A DNA stretch of 33,748 bases from CAG-791 sp002390025 (GTDB lineage: Bacteria; Bacillota; Clostridia; Lachnospirales; Lachnospiraceae), in NCBI GenBank assembly GCA_946543465.1, contig CAMNLR010000164.1, forward strand, positions 1-33,748, given 5' to 3'. Positions 14,824-23,030 of this stretch are shown here, piece by piece (the stretch's first letter is position 1; every line of letters begins with the position of its first letter). A program made the translations under genes and the position numbers. The notes beneath the pieces were generated by a model. It was not told the DNA's origin. It made no database searches and worked only from the letters and a program-made list of their open reading frames with translations.

Positions 14824-16881
14824 TCAGCCTATTTCGCTGCCGGCAGGGATATCCTTGCCGGTTTCAGGGATCATGAGGGCCAGGCTTCCGTCAGGAGCTT
14901 CCGCGCAGAGGATCATGCCCTCGGACATAAGTCCTGCAAGTTTTGCGGGCTTGAGGTTTGTGATGACCATGACTTTTTTGCCCACCATCTCCTCAGGAGT
15001 GTAGTATTTGCGGATACCGGAGACGATCTGACGCACTTCAGATCCGATCTTCACCTGAGAGCAGAGGAGCTTTTTGGACTTCTTGACTGCTTCGCAGGCA
15101 ATGATCTCGCCGACCTGGAACTGGCACTTTGCAAAATCATCGATGGTGACTTCCGGTTTCTTCTCGACCTCCGGAACAGCCTCCTCGGTCTTCTCCTGCG
15201 CACCGCCGTCCTTTGCTGCCGCCTCAGCCGCGTCTGCCGCTGCTTCTGCTGCTGCAGCTGCGCGCTGTTTCTCCATGATGACTTCGACCTTCTTCATCAC
15301 TTCCTTGGTATCAAGACGTGCAAAGAGGATCTCGGGCTTGTCAGTGACATGGAATTCGTATCCGTCTGTTCCGAAGCTGCCCAGAGTCTCGAAGTCGCGG
15401 ATCTGTGTTCCGAGCATCTTCACGGTCTTCTCTGCGGTCTCAGGCATGAAAGGTGCCAGCAGGGAAACGCCCATGGTGATACCTTCCACGAGGTTGTACA
15501 GGACTGTGGAGAGGCGGTCCTTCTTTGCCTCATCGCGGCCCAGGATCCAGGGCTCGGTCTCGTCAATATATTTGTTCAGGCGTTTGAAAACAGTGAAGAT
15601 CTCGGTCAGAGCGTCCGCCGCGCGCAGCTCTTCCATCTTCTTCTCCACCTTGCCGTAAGCTGCTGTGACGAGGGCCTTGAGATCCTCGTCGAAGCCCTTG
15701 GCCTTCTCTGCCTCCTCGTCGGTCAGACCTGCAAAGGAGCCGGTGTCCTTTACGGTTCCGCCGAGGTATTTGTTGCTCATGGCGATGGTTCTGTTGACCA
15801 GATTTCCCAGAGTGTTGGCCAGGTCGGAGTTAATTCTCTCCGCGACCAGCTCCCAGGTGATCACGCCGTCGTTCTCATAGGGCATCTCATGTACAACGAA
15901 ATAGCGGACTGCGTCCACGCCGAAGATATCCACGAGGTCATCCGCATAGATGACATTTCCCTTGGTCTTGGACATTTTCTCACCGCCCTGCAGAAGCCAG
16001 GGATGGCCGAAGACCTGTTTAGGAAGTTCCACGCCCAGAGCCATCAGGAAGATAGGCCAGTAGATGGTATGGAAGCGGACGATGTCCTTGCCGATCAGGT
16101 GCAGGTCAGCGGGCCAGTACTTGTCAAAGAGCGGATCATTGTTGCCGTCGGCATCGTATCCAAGGCCGGTGATGTAGTTGCTCAGCGCATCGAGCCAGAC
16201 ATAGACCACGTGACCGGGCGCAAAGTCAACCGGGATTCCCCATGTGAAGGAAGAGCGGGAGACACACAGATCCTGCAGTCCGGGCAGGAGGAAGTTGTTC
16301 ATCATCTCGTTCTTGCGGGAGACCGGCTGAATAAATTCGGGATGTGTATTGATGTGCTCGATCAGCCTGTCGGCATATTTTTTCATGCGGAAGAAATAAG
16401 CGTCCTCCTGGGCCTCATGGACCTGGCTGCCGCAGACGGGGCACTTGCCCTCTTCCTCGATCTGGGAAGCAGTATAGAAGGCCTCGCACTCCTGGCAGTA
16501 CATGCCGCTGTAGTGGCCCAGATAGATGTCGCCCTGGTCATAGAGCTTCTTGAAGATCTTCTGGATCTGGCGCTCGTGATCCGGATCCGTGGTGCGGATA
16601 AAGCGGTCATAGGAAGTGCCTACCAGATCCCAGAGGCGCTTGATCTCGCCTGCAACCTCATCGACGAACTCCTTGGGGCTCTTGCCTGCACGGGCCGCTC
16701 TGGACTCGATCTTCTGGCCGTGCTCATCGGAACCTGTCATAAAACGGACATCATAGCCGTCTGCTCTCTTGTAGCGGGCAATACAGTCGGCCAGAATAAT
16801 CTCATAGGTGTTACCGATGTGAGGCTTGCCGGATGTATAGGCAATTGCCGTTGTGATGTAATATTTTCCTTTGTTTTGCAT
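14824..16881 (-). CDS. metG: Methionyl-tRNA synthetase
   Basis: Charges tRNA-Met. 685 residues. Class I signatures: HIGN at 21-24 (for HIGH) and KMSKT near 300 (for KMSKS). The zinc knuckle is CQEC...CPVC at about 127-147. The anticodon-binding helical domain follows, then an Ala-rich linker (AAAAEAAADAAEAAAK) and a Trbp111/EMAPII-type tRNA-binding domain (about 575-685, from TIDDFAKCQFQVGEI). Both signature variants are usual in Clostridia. GGGAGGT precedes the ATG. The gene follows map by 183 bases, part of which is a duplicated copy of the map 3' end. No T-box leader is visible. Confidence 0.97.
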   Translation of the reverse strand: MQNKGKYYITTAIAYTSGKPHIGNTYEIILADCIARYKRADGYDVRFMTGSDEHGQKIESRAARAGKSPKEFVDEVAGEIKRLWDLVGTSYDRFIRTTDPDHERQIQKIFKKLYDQGDIYLGHYSGMYCQECEAFYTASQIEEEGKCPVCGSQVHEAQEDAYFFRMKKYADRLIEHINTHPEFIQPVSRKNEMMNNFLLPGLQDLCVSRSSFTWGIPVDFAPGHVVYVWLDALSNYITGLGYDADGNNDPLFDKYWPADLHLIGKDIVRFHTIYWPIFLMALGVELPKQVFGHPWLLQGGEKMSKTKGNVIYADDLVDIFGVDAVRYFVVHEMPYENDGVITWELVAERINSDLANTLGNLVNRTIAMSNKYLGGTVKDTGSFAGLTDEEAEKAKGFDEDLKALVTAAYGKVEKKMEELRAADALTEIFTVFKRLNKYIDETEPWILGRDEAKKDRLSTVLYNLVEGITMGVSLLAPFMPETAEKTVKMLGTQIRDFETLGSFGTDGYEFHVTDKPEILFARLDTKEVMKKVEVIMEKQRAAAAAEAAADAAEAAAKDGGAQEKTEEAVPEVEKKPEVTIDDFAKCQFQVGEIIACEAVKKSKKLLCSQVKIGSEVRQIVSGIRKYYTPEEMVGKKVMVITNLKPAKLAGLMSEGMILCAEAPDGSLALMIPETGKDIPAGSEIG

Positions 16882-16949
16882 ATCTATCTACCTCCCTCTT
16901 CGGCGGCACGCCGGATCTGTATGCGGCGCTTACCGAGAATAATCTATAT

Positions 16950-17130
16950 GAACACTCCGCAGCTGCAGCCAGCTTACCAGCACAGTACGTCGGCTCCCTT
17001 TTCGGTGACCAGCACCTGGATTTCCCACTGGGCGGAGGTTGAACACTCCGCAGCTACAGCCAGCTTACCAGCACAGTACGTCGGCTCCCTTTTCGGTGAC
17101 CAGCACCTGGATTTCCCACTGGGCGGAGGG
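16950..17130 (-). repeat. 91-bp tandem duplication of the map 3' end
   Basis: Bases 16950-17040 and 17041-17131 are nearly identical (one clear difference, AGCTGCAGCC versus AGCTACAGCC). The right copy contains the last 22 codons and the stop of map (17065). The left copy repeats those codons and stop in the map-metG gap, where they cannot be translated as part of Map. Confidence 0.92.
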
Positions 17131-17952
17131 TTTGTGGTCCTGCGTATAGATGGTCCAGCCGTTCTCAGCGTCCTGGAAGATCCTGTCTGTTCCCATGTTG
17201 ACCATGGGCTCGATCGTAAAGACCATTCCGGGAACCATCAGCATCTCTGTGCCCGGCTCGGACACGTAACTGACAAATGGATCTTCATGGAACTCAAGTC
17301 CGATGCCGTGGCCGCCGATCTCGCGGACGACCGTGTAGCCGTTTTCGACAGCATGGGCATGGACTTTGCTGCCCATATCTCCCAGATAGGTCCAGGGAAT
17401 GACATTCTCAAGACCGATCTGCACGCATTCCTTTGTGACTTCGACAAGGCGCTTTTTCTCGGGGGAAACCTCTCCGATGCAGAACATTCGTGAGGAATCG
17501 GAAAAATACCCGTTCAGGATGGTCGAACAATCGACATTGATGATATCTCCGTCCTTCAGAATATGTCTGGTATCCGGGATTCCGTGGCAGACCTCGTCAT
17601 TGATGGATGTGCACACACTCTTCGGAAAGCCCTCATAGTGGAGAGGCGCGGGGATGCCGCCCATATTGACGGTGGTCTCATATACAATGCGGTCAATATC
17701 CTCGGTGGGCATACCCGCACCGATCTCTTTTGTCACTGCATCCAGGCAGGCCATATTGATCTCCGCACTCTTCCTGATCCCGTCCACCTGTGCCGGTGTC
17801 TTCAGAATACTGTGATCCGGAACAATGGCTCCGGCTATCTGAAACTGCCTGAGCTTCTCGTCAAAGCGCATATGACAGGATTTATATTTACGTCCGCTTC
17901 CGCACCAGCAAGGGTCGTTGCGCTCTATTTTATGCTTTCCGAAATGAATCAT
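17065..17952 (-). CDS. map: Methionine aminopeptidase type I with SEC-C zinc motif
   Basis: Removes the initiator methionine. 295 residues. The N-terminal SEC-C motif NDPCWCGSGRKYKSCH at 12-27 binds zinc and is found in many clostridial MetAPs. The pita-bread catalytic domain shows all five metal ligands: Asp in NVDCS, Asp in YFSDSS, His in GGHGIG, Glu in FTIEPM, Glu in WEIQ. Substrate-side His is in CHGIP. The C-terminus (VTEKGADVLCW) is duplicated downstream. Confidence 0.96.
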   Translation of the reverse strand: MIHFGKHKIERNDPCWCGSGRKYKSCHMRFDEKLRQFQIAGAIVPDHSILKTPAQVDGIRKSAEINMACLDAVTKEIGAGMPTEDIDRIVYETTVNMGGIPAPLHYEGFPKSVCTSINDEVCHGIPDTRHILKDGDIINVDCSTILNGYFSDSSRMFCIGEVSPEKKRLVEVTKECVQIGLENVIPWTYLGDMGSKVHAHAVENGYTVVREIGGHGIGLEFHEDPFVSYVSEPGTEMLMVPGMVFTIEPMVNMGTDRIFQDAENGWTIYTQDHKPSAQWEIQVLVTEKGADVLCW

Positions 17953-18072
17953 TCTAAAAACTTCCTCTCTGCTGAAGTAATACTAACCGCGTACTATAAC
18001 CTGTTTAGTACAGCCAACTTATAGCATACCATTTTCATATCAAACCGTCCAGACTCGATTCCTCTTCCATGC

Positions 18073-18100
18073 AAAAAAAGAACCGGGAATCCCCGGCTCT
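18073..18100 (-). terminator. Intrinsic terminator of the sipW-side genes
   Basis: CCGGG (18083-18087), loop AATC, CCCGG (18092-18096), extended by GA/TC pairs after one mismatch, followed on the minus strand by seven T (A run 18073-18079). It closes the surface-appendage locus before map. Confidence 0.8.
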
Positions 18101-18151
18101 TTCATTACTCTTTTGATCTTGCCGTCCGCCGGAGCGGTGCCCGCAATACGA

Positions 18152-18688
18152 TCATTCTTCCCAGCTGGGAAGATCATCTTCCTGCTCCTGTCCGGTCTCC
18201 TCAAGAGCACTGTCAATCAGTCGGATCATTTCCCAGGCAGAGCGGAAAAAAACAGTCTTATTTTTATCGACCCACGTCAGGCGTCCCTGCATACTGCTGT
18301 TCTGCCTGTGCTGAACCCGAATGATAAATGATCCAAGGTCACCGTGTTTGCTGAGTAATTCCTGATCGTCCATCACTCTCTCCCTCTTATTTAACCTGCG
18401 GCCGGTGCCGGTGTGCAGCTGCCCCTTGGCCCAGTCGAACCTGCCCTTGTCACTCTTTTTGCTGGTCTCTGCAAATGTCCGGATATTCGTCGACGGATGA
18501 GGATACTGGATACTGTCAAAAAACTCTTCCATCCTGAATATCATCTGGTCAGCATTTTCAAATGGAACCTCTTCTCTGCTGTAGGCGTGATAGAACCAGC
18601 CCCTGATGGCATGACCGGCTCCTCTCTCTGCATGCAGGACTATTCCGTTCGGTGTGCCGATATAGAGTTGTGAATTAACCGCACTCAT
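18152..18688 (-). CDS. Unknown protein overlapping sipW
   Basis: 178 residues from ATG 18688, behind AAGGGGG; a GTG at 18694 is possible but less likely. No signal peptide or membrane segment, so it should be cytoplasmic. The sequence is polar, with a basic middle (GRRLNKRERVMDDQELL) and an ending FIIRVQHRQN...QGRLTWVDKNKTVFFRSA...IRLIDSAL that looks like a small folded domain. No family can be named with confidence. The start overlaps the end of sipW by 14 bases, which implies translational coupling and a role linked to the appendage locus (inference). Confidence 0.8.
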   Translation of the reverse strand: MSAVNSQLYIGTPNGIVLHAERGAGHAIRGWFYHAYSREEVPFENADQMIFRMEEFFDSIQYPHPSTNIRTFAETSKKSDKGRFDWAKGQLHTGTGRRLNKRERVMDDQELLSKHGDLGSFIIRVQHRQNSSMQGRLTWVDKNKTVFFRSAWEMIRLIDSALEETGQEQEDDLPSWEE

Positions 18689-19322
18689 CTGCACCCCCTT
18701 TTTTCTTTGCAGCTTCTGCCAGGAGTTTTTCCCTCTCCCGTTCTATTTCCCTTTCATATTCCAGTGCGTCGCGGAAGCGGCTTCCCAGAATATTCAGCAA
18801 TGCGCCGCACGCTGCAAAGCAGACCATACAGATTCGTCCGAAGGTACTTCCGAAGAGAGTCAGCAACTGGCCGAGAATCGGGATATGCCGCACGACGATG
18901 CCAACCAGGTGGTCGTAGGGCACATCATTCATGTCCTCCCCTTCATTGGCATCTCCCTTGGTCACAAAGGTACCTTCAACGACTTTATTCGTTACCACAC
19001 GATGCATGATAATACTGTCGCCGCCTCTGAAAGCAATAATATCTCCTGATTCGATCTCTGAAGGATCGATCTCCTTGACATATATGATGCTTCCGATTGG
19101 AACCGTCGGCTCCATAGATCCGCTGACGACATTATAAACATCATATCCCAGGAAATTCGGGATTGTGAGCGGAGCGGCAGCCGCAATCACCACCAGGAGC
19201 ATGAGGGTGCCGATTACATTGCAGAGAGCAGGTACATAGATCAGCAATCCCGCTTTACGGGGATAAGTACCTTTGCCCGCCTGCTTTCTGTTGTCCTGAT
19301 TTTCAGCTTGCTTTTTAGCCAT
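18675..19322 (-). CDS. sipW: SipW-type signal peptidase I (S26B)
   Basis: 215 residues. An N-terminal and a C-terminal membrane segment flank the catalytic domain. The Ser nucleophile is in VVSGSMEPT (Ser69). The general base is a His (MHRVV, His107) rather than the Lys of ordinary bacterial enzymes, and TKGDANEGED supplies the conserved Asp; this marks the ER/archaeal-like S26B class. In Bacillus such an enzyme matures TasA and TapA. Here TasA-like proteins lie just upstream at 21527-23013. A strong stem-loop separates it from them, so its expression may depend on read-through. The C-terminus is a long charged helix (EREIEREREK). Confidence 0.92.
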   Translation of the reverse strand: MAKKQAENQDNRKQAGKGTYPRKAGLLIYVPALCNVIGTLMLLVVIAAAAPLTIPNFLGYDVYNVVSGSMEPTVPIGSIIYVKEIDPSEIESGDIIAFRGGDSIIMHRVVTNKVVEGTFVTKGDANEGEDMNDVPYDHLVGIVVRHIPILGQLLTLFGSTFGRICMVCFAACGALLNILGSRFRDALEYEREIEREREKLLAEAAKKKGGADECG

Positions 19323-19355
19323 TCTTTTTCAATCCGCCCGTCTTTTCTGTGAACG

Positions 19356-19383
19356 AAAAACCCCGCAGCCGCGTGGCTGCGGG
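19356..19383 (-). terminator. Strong stem-loop between the surface-protein genes and sipW
   Basis: CCCGCAGCC (19362-19370), loop GCGT, GGCTGCGGG (19375-19383), nine perfect pairs, with five T on the minus strand (19356-19360). It would end most transcripts from the pilin-like operon and leave sipW to read-through or its own weak promoter; the space between it and sipW is only 33 bases. Confidence 0.85.
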
Positions 19384-19506
19384 ATTTCTGCTTTCTAATT
19401 TCGGTATCTCCAGAACTCAGTAAGGTAATCTATACCGGAACAATATTTTGTTCACCGTCAGTCCTGTGACCCGATTCCTTTAATCAGAGTAAAAACATCA
19501 GAGCTT

Positions 19507-20688
19507 TCACTCGTCTCTGCTGCCGGCAACCTTCCTGAGGAAGAACCAGCCTGCACCGGCAATGATGACAACAACTGCCATTCCAATGATGATCCTGACA
19601 GGACCGGACATTCCGGATGCGCGTACAACGCCCTGTGTCTCACTGGGGGTAATTTCGCTGTTGATGTCCTTCTCGCCTTCTTCCTCACCGGTATACTCTG
19701 TGAGGGGTACCTGTGTCTTATCAAGATCGACGATCTCAACAGGTCCGTTCTTGAGGGTATTGACAGTGCCGTTGCTGGCCAGCAGAGTACCGCCGTCGGT
19801 ACCTGTTGCGGAACCGCTTGTTGTCACAGTGCCGCCGCCTGCTGCAGGGCTGCCCTCAGCAGTCTGTGTGCCCTGTGTGCCGGCAGCCGTAGATGTGCTG
19901 CCGCCGGTCTTTGTGCCGCTGCCGGTCGATGTGCCGCCGGCTGAAGTGCCGCCGCCGGTTGAGGTCGTGCCGCTGCCGCCGGTTGAGGTCGTGCCGCTGC
20001 CGCCGGTCTTTGCAGTTCCTGTGCTCTGTGTTTTCACACTGCCCTTGGACTGTGTGCTGGCAGAACCGCCGGCTTTATACTTGTCCAGGCTGATATAGTA
20101 GAATGTCCACTCATTGGAGGATCCGGCTTTAATTGTACCGGTCATGACCTCGTACTGAGGAACATACCCTTCTACATAAAGATAGGCGACTGCAGGCTGA
20201 TCTCCGTCATTCCCGTGATAGGTCTCGGATTTACGAAGGACCTTGTTGGTACCGTATTCTACATAATTGATCGTATAGGGAACGTCGCTGCCCTTGATCC
20301 CGTAAGAGACCACCAGATCGATATCCCTGTCTACAGTAAAGTTGCCGCTCTTATAAAGTGTATTGGTATTATTGTCCCGTCCGCTTTCGCGCATTCCGGT
20401 GACATAATATCTGTCGGTCTTGGAGGCCGCCTGATTCAGGCAGTCAAAGTCGCCGCGGGTCCAGGAATAATTGGCTTCTACTTCCTTGACGATTGGATCT
20501 GTACTTCCATTGATCGTACCCTTATCGCCGGGGAAAATGCGAACAGTATATTTATAAGGCTCATTTTCCGCAGAGGTATCCGCTGCAAATGCAGGAAGCG
20601 CAAGCGCTGCAACCATGCAGACCGCAATCAGCACAGCACCGACCCGCATAAGGAAATTTTTGCGTTCCTTTCTGTTCATCCTGCTCAT
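19507..20688 (-). CDS. Membrane-anchored surface protein with MucBP-like module and Gly/Thr-rich stalk
   Basis: 393 residues. Signal peptide at about 10-36 (ending in ALPAFAA). Residues about 40-150 resemble repeat-rich Gram-positive surface domains. A MucBP-like module at about 155-220 starts YTINYVEYGT and ends WTFYY. A Gly/Thr/Ser stalk follows at about 225-315, containing a perfect 24-bp duplication (19957-20004, GGSGTTST). A C-terminal membrane helix (about 363-382) ends in a basic tail, FLRKVAGSRDE. No LPxTG motif precedes the helix. The start overlaps the stop of the upstream gene by 4 bases (ATGA), so the two are coupled. It is the last gene before the strong stem-loop. Confidence 0.85.
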   Translation of the reverse strand: MSRMNRKERKNFLMRVGAVLIAVCMVAALALPAFAADTSAENEPYKYTVRIFPGDKGTINGSTDPIVKEVEANYSWTRGDFDCLNQAASKTDRYYVTGMRESGRDNNTNTLYKSGNFTVDRDIDLVVSYGIKGSDVPYTINYVEYGTNKVLRKSETYHGNDGDQPAVAYLYVEGYVPQYEVMTGTIKAGSSNEWTFYYISLDKYKAGGSASTQSKGSVKTQSTGTAKTGGSGTTSTGGSGTTSTGGGTSAGGTSTGSGTKTGGSTSTAAGTQGTQTAEGSPAAGGGTVTTSGSATGTDGGTLLASNGTVNTLKNGPVEIVDLDKTQVPLTEYTGEEEGEKDINSEITPSETQGVVRASGMSGPVRIIIGMAVVVIIAGAGWFFLRKVAGSRDE

Positions 20689-21503
20689 GCGTTGCCTCCT
20701 CTCTGTCTGCGTCTCTCACGCAGGCTGTAGATTGCAAGGAGAAGAAGAGCCAGTCCGCTGACGCCTGCTGCGATCAGATACGGAGTATAGTTCGTGTAAT
20801 CTCCGGTCTTAACGACCTTCCTTTTTTTAGAACCCGTGGATTTCGTTTTGGGAGTGCCGTGTTTTTCATCCGGCTCTTTCGGAGGAACTTCCTTTTCAGG
20901 CTGAAGTTCGACTGCAAAGTTCATCTGAAGCCTGGCAAGAGTATCCTGATAGTCATTGCCCTGGGTCTCGCCGTCAAGTGCGACATGCAGTGTAAGAGTG
21001 CCGCCCTGTCCGGTCGCCAGTGAATCAAGATAGAACCACTCATCCAGTGCATCGGTCGCCTCAAGGAGGCCTTCTCCGGCCTCACTTACATTATCGCCGC
21101 CGACCACTTCACTTGAGAAGATGACCGTCTCTTTACCGGTAGCATCGCTCTTGTAGGCAAGTCTGTAGGTATACGCACCGCCCGAAAGCGCAGCTGCGTC
21201 GCGTGTGTCCTCGAGAGTTTTGAGGACATCATTGGTCATATACCAATGGGTTGTAGCTTTATGCTCATTCTTGACACTGAGGACGATATCCGTGTAATCG
21301 CCCGGCTGCATAGCGGATGCCTGCTCAAAAATATCAGAAGATTTGAAGTTGCTCTTCATCTTCGCATCGTCTGTGAATGTTACATGATACTCATCAAGCG
21401 GAGGGATCACTTCTGCCATCGCGCTCATGGCGATTGCGAATGTAAGAATCAGTACAGCCACAGAGGACAGGAGTAATTTTTTCATACTTTTACGTTTTTC
21501 CAT
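20685..21503 (-). CDS. Membrane-anchored surface protein with KTGD sorting-like end
   Basis: 272 residues. Signal peptide at about 6-30 (ending AMSAMAE). The exported domain (about 31-200) is beta-rich with no family recognised, though it resembles TasA-like or accessory pilin proteins in hydrophilic pattern. A Lys/Pro-rich linker leads to VVKTGD at about 228, a 22-residue hydrophobic helix and the basic tail RERRRQRGG. This matches the layout of a sortase sorting signal, with KTGD instead of LPxTG. It follows the TasA-like gene by 23 bases and overlaps the next gene by 4. Attachment by the locus sortase is an inference. Confidence 0.85.
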   Translation of the reverse strand: MEKRKSMKKLLLSSVAVLILTFAIAMSAMAEVIPPLDEYHVTFTDDAKMKSNFKSSDIFEQASAMQPGDYTDIVLSVKNEHKATTHWYMTNDVLKTLEDTRDAAALSGGAYTYRLAYKSDATGKETVIFSSEVVGGDNVSEAGEGLLEATDALDEWFYLDSLATGQGGTLTLHVALDGETQGNDYQDTLARLQMNFAVELQPEKEVPPKEPDEKHGTPKTKSTGSKKRKVVKTGDYTNYTPYLIAAGVSGLALLLLAIYSLRERRRQRGGNA

Positions 21504-21526
21504 TTGTAAAAATTCCTCCTTTCCCG

Positions 21527-22366
21527 TCAGTCAAGCTGCAGTGTGCCGTCAGAGATGGTTACATCGCGTCCCCATGCACTCTTGATCGCATCCTCTGCAT
21601 TGTGATCCTGTACTGCATCGACAGTCGCTTCAATGCAGAACTGCCATCCGTCATAGTCATAACTCGTTGTGATGGTCTTGCCATCGTCCGAAATGGTCTT
21701 GGTCGTCCTGAGTGTGACGGAAGGATCAACTGTCAGTGTATCTGTAAGAGGAGTTCCTGTCGTATCGGACCCTGCCGGCAGAAGCTTGCTGTAATAGTAG
21801 ATCTGGCGCTCTTCTGTCTCGGAACTGTTCTGTGTGTCCAGAAGCCAGGTGCCGTTATTCGGGAATGTAAATTTGATCAGATCAGGAGTCAGTTCAGGAG
21901 TCGTATAATCCGTATCTTTCTCCTTTGTGAAGACCTTGTTGCCTTCAGGATCTGTCCAGTACTTGGTAAGGATAATGCGGACATACTGATCGATGGTACC
22001 TGTATTGGCGCAGCTGATCTCCTCTTTGTAGGTCTTGCCGGGGACAAACACTTCATCCTCAGCCAGCAGTCCTGTCAGCAGAACGCCCGTGTGGCTCTCG
22101 CCCTCGGTCTCTCTCCACTCATCCTGAGAATTCTTGATGTAATCGCGATAGGCGACTGCCTTCGCCGCATTATCGTGCTCACCCTTCTCCATCAGCGTAA
22201 CGCCGATATCCTTCAGTTCCATCTGGCCTACATAGGTCTCGGAAAAATAGGTGAGGGCTGCATATGCGCCGCCGATCGTTGAGAACAGCAGCAGGCCTGC
22301 CGCCACAGCGAAAAGAGCGATCGTAGCAGTCGGCGAGGTGATCCATTTACTAAACTTTTTCATCAT
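21527..22366 (-). CDS. TasA/CalY-like exported fibre protein
   Basis: 279 residues. The N-terminal hydrophobic segment (about 14-37), IGGAYAALTYFSE, has the form of SipW-dependent signal peptides, with the Tyr-Phe-Ser/Thr after the cleavage region. The rest is a beta-rich exported domain with VFVPGKTYKEEISCANTG and YVRIILTKYW, features of TasA-like proteins, which donate strands to form biofilm fibres. The start overlaps the upstream TasA-like gene by 4 bases (ATGA). Cleavage by the SipW at 18675 is likely. There is no C-terminal anchor. Confidence 0.85.
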   Translation of the reverse strand: MMKKFSKWITSPTATIALFAVAAGLLLFSTIGGAYAALTYFSETYVGQMELKDIGVTLMEKGEHDNAAKAVAYRDYIKNSQDEWRETEGESHTGVLLTGLLAEDEVFVPGKTYKEEISCANTGTIDQYVRIILTKYWTDPEGNKVFTKEKDTDYTTPELTPDLIKFTFPNNGTWLLDTQNSSETEERQIYYYSKLLPAGSDTTGTPLTDTLTVDPSVTLRTTKTISDDGKTITTSYDYDGWQFCIEATVDAVQDHNAEDAIKSAWGRDVTISDGTLQLD

Positions 22367-23013
22367 TCCCCACCTCCCAGCTTCGTAATTGTCCGGGTTG
22401 TCTCAAGCTCTCTGCTCCAGTCGGCTTCCTGTGCGGAAAGTTTCCTGCCCGTCTTCTCTTCATACTGGACTTCCATGGACTCATAGACAATGATGACATT
22501 GAATGTCTTGCCGTCCTCAAGGCCCTCGTCTCCGCTCTTGGGAACATTGTTAATCTTGGCCTTGAGCTCATCGCCGCTGTCCGAGAGGCTCTTGCCGGGA
22601 GCCAGAGTCTTGTTATAGTACATCCAGTCCTCTTCGCCCTCTGTCCAGTTCTGCGAATTCCCGTAAGTGACATCATACTCAGCGCAGAAGGCTTTCACAC
22701 GCAGATAGACTTCGTTGGAGTCTTCCGTGCTGGTCAGATTGATGATCTTCTCCCAGTCTTCGAACTCCTCGTCGATATGTTCTTCATGCCCGAGTTTCAG
22801 TGTCACGCCGCCCTTGGCCTTCGCATAGGTTGTAAAGTAAGCCCATGCGCTTCCCATCACAGCGCTCATGACGAGCATAACTGCAATGGCGGTGTACATC
22901 CATGTGCGGAAAGCTCTGCGGCTTCTCTTATTTGCGGAAACGGAAGTCTCTGTTTCCTTATACCCTTCGCGGAGGGCTTCAATATTCTTCTCTTTTTCCA
23001 TATGCTTATCCAT
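22363..23013 (-). CDS. TasA-like exported protein with SipW-type signal
   Basis: 216 residues. A long cytoplasmic N-terminus (about 35 residues, Glu/Arg/Lys-rich) precedes the hydrophobic helix and AVMGSAWAYFTTYAKAKG, a near-perfect SipW-dependent signal ending (A-x-A-Y-F-T). The mature part, about 150 residues, is acidic, with LRVKAFCAEYDVTYG and FNVIIVYESMEVQY strands. GGAGG lies before its ATG at 23013. It is followed by a second TasA-like gene (4-base overlap), giving the pair of related subunits often seen in such loci. Confidence 0.87.
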   Translation of the reverse strand: MDKHMEKEKNIEALREGYKETETSVSANKRSRRAFRTWMYTAIAVMLVMSAVMGSAWAYFTTYAKAKGGVTLKLGHEEHIDEEFEDWEKIINLTSTEDSNEVYLRVKAFCAEYDVTYGNSQNWTEGEEDWMYYNKTLAPGKSLSDSGDELKAKINNVPKSGDEGLEDGKTFNVIIVYESMEVQYEEKTGRKLSAQEADWSRELETTRTITKLGGGE

Positions 23014-23030
23014 ATGTCAGTGCCCTCCTA

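Noticed and set aside
16882..16949. T-box leader before metG
   Set aside because: No T-box core sequence or specifier hairpin; the gap is mostly the duplicated map end and a ribosome site.
15349..17493. 714-codon open frame on the plus strand opposite metG and map
   Set aside because: It is antisense to two certain housekeeping genes, runs through the 91-bp duplication, and shows no family features or ribosome site; high-GC codon bias in the real genes explains the open frame.
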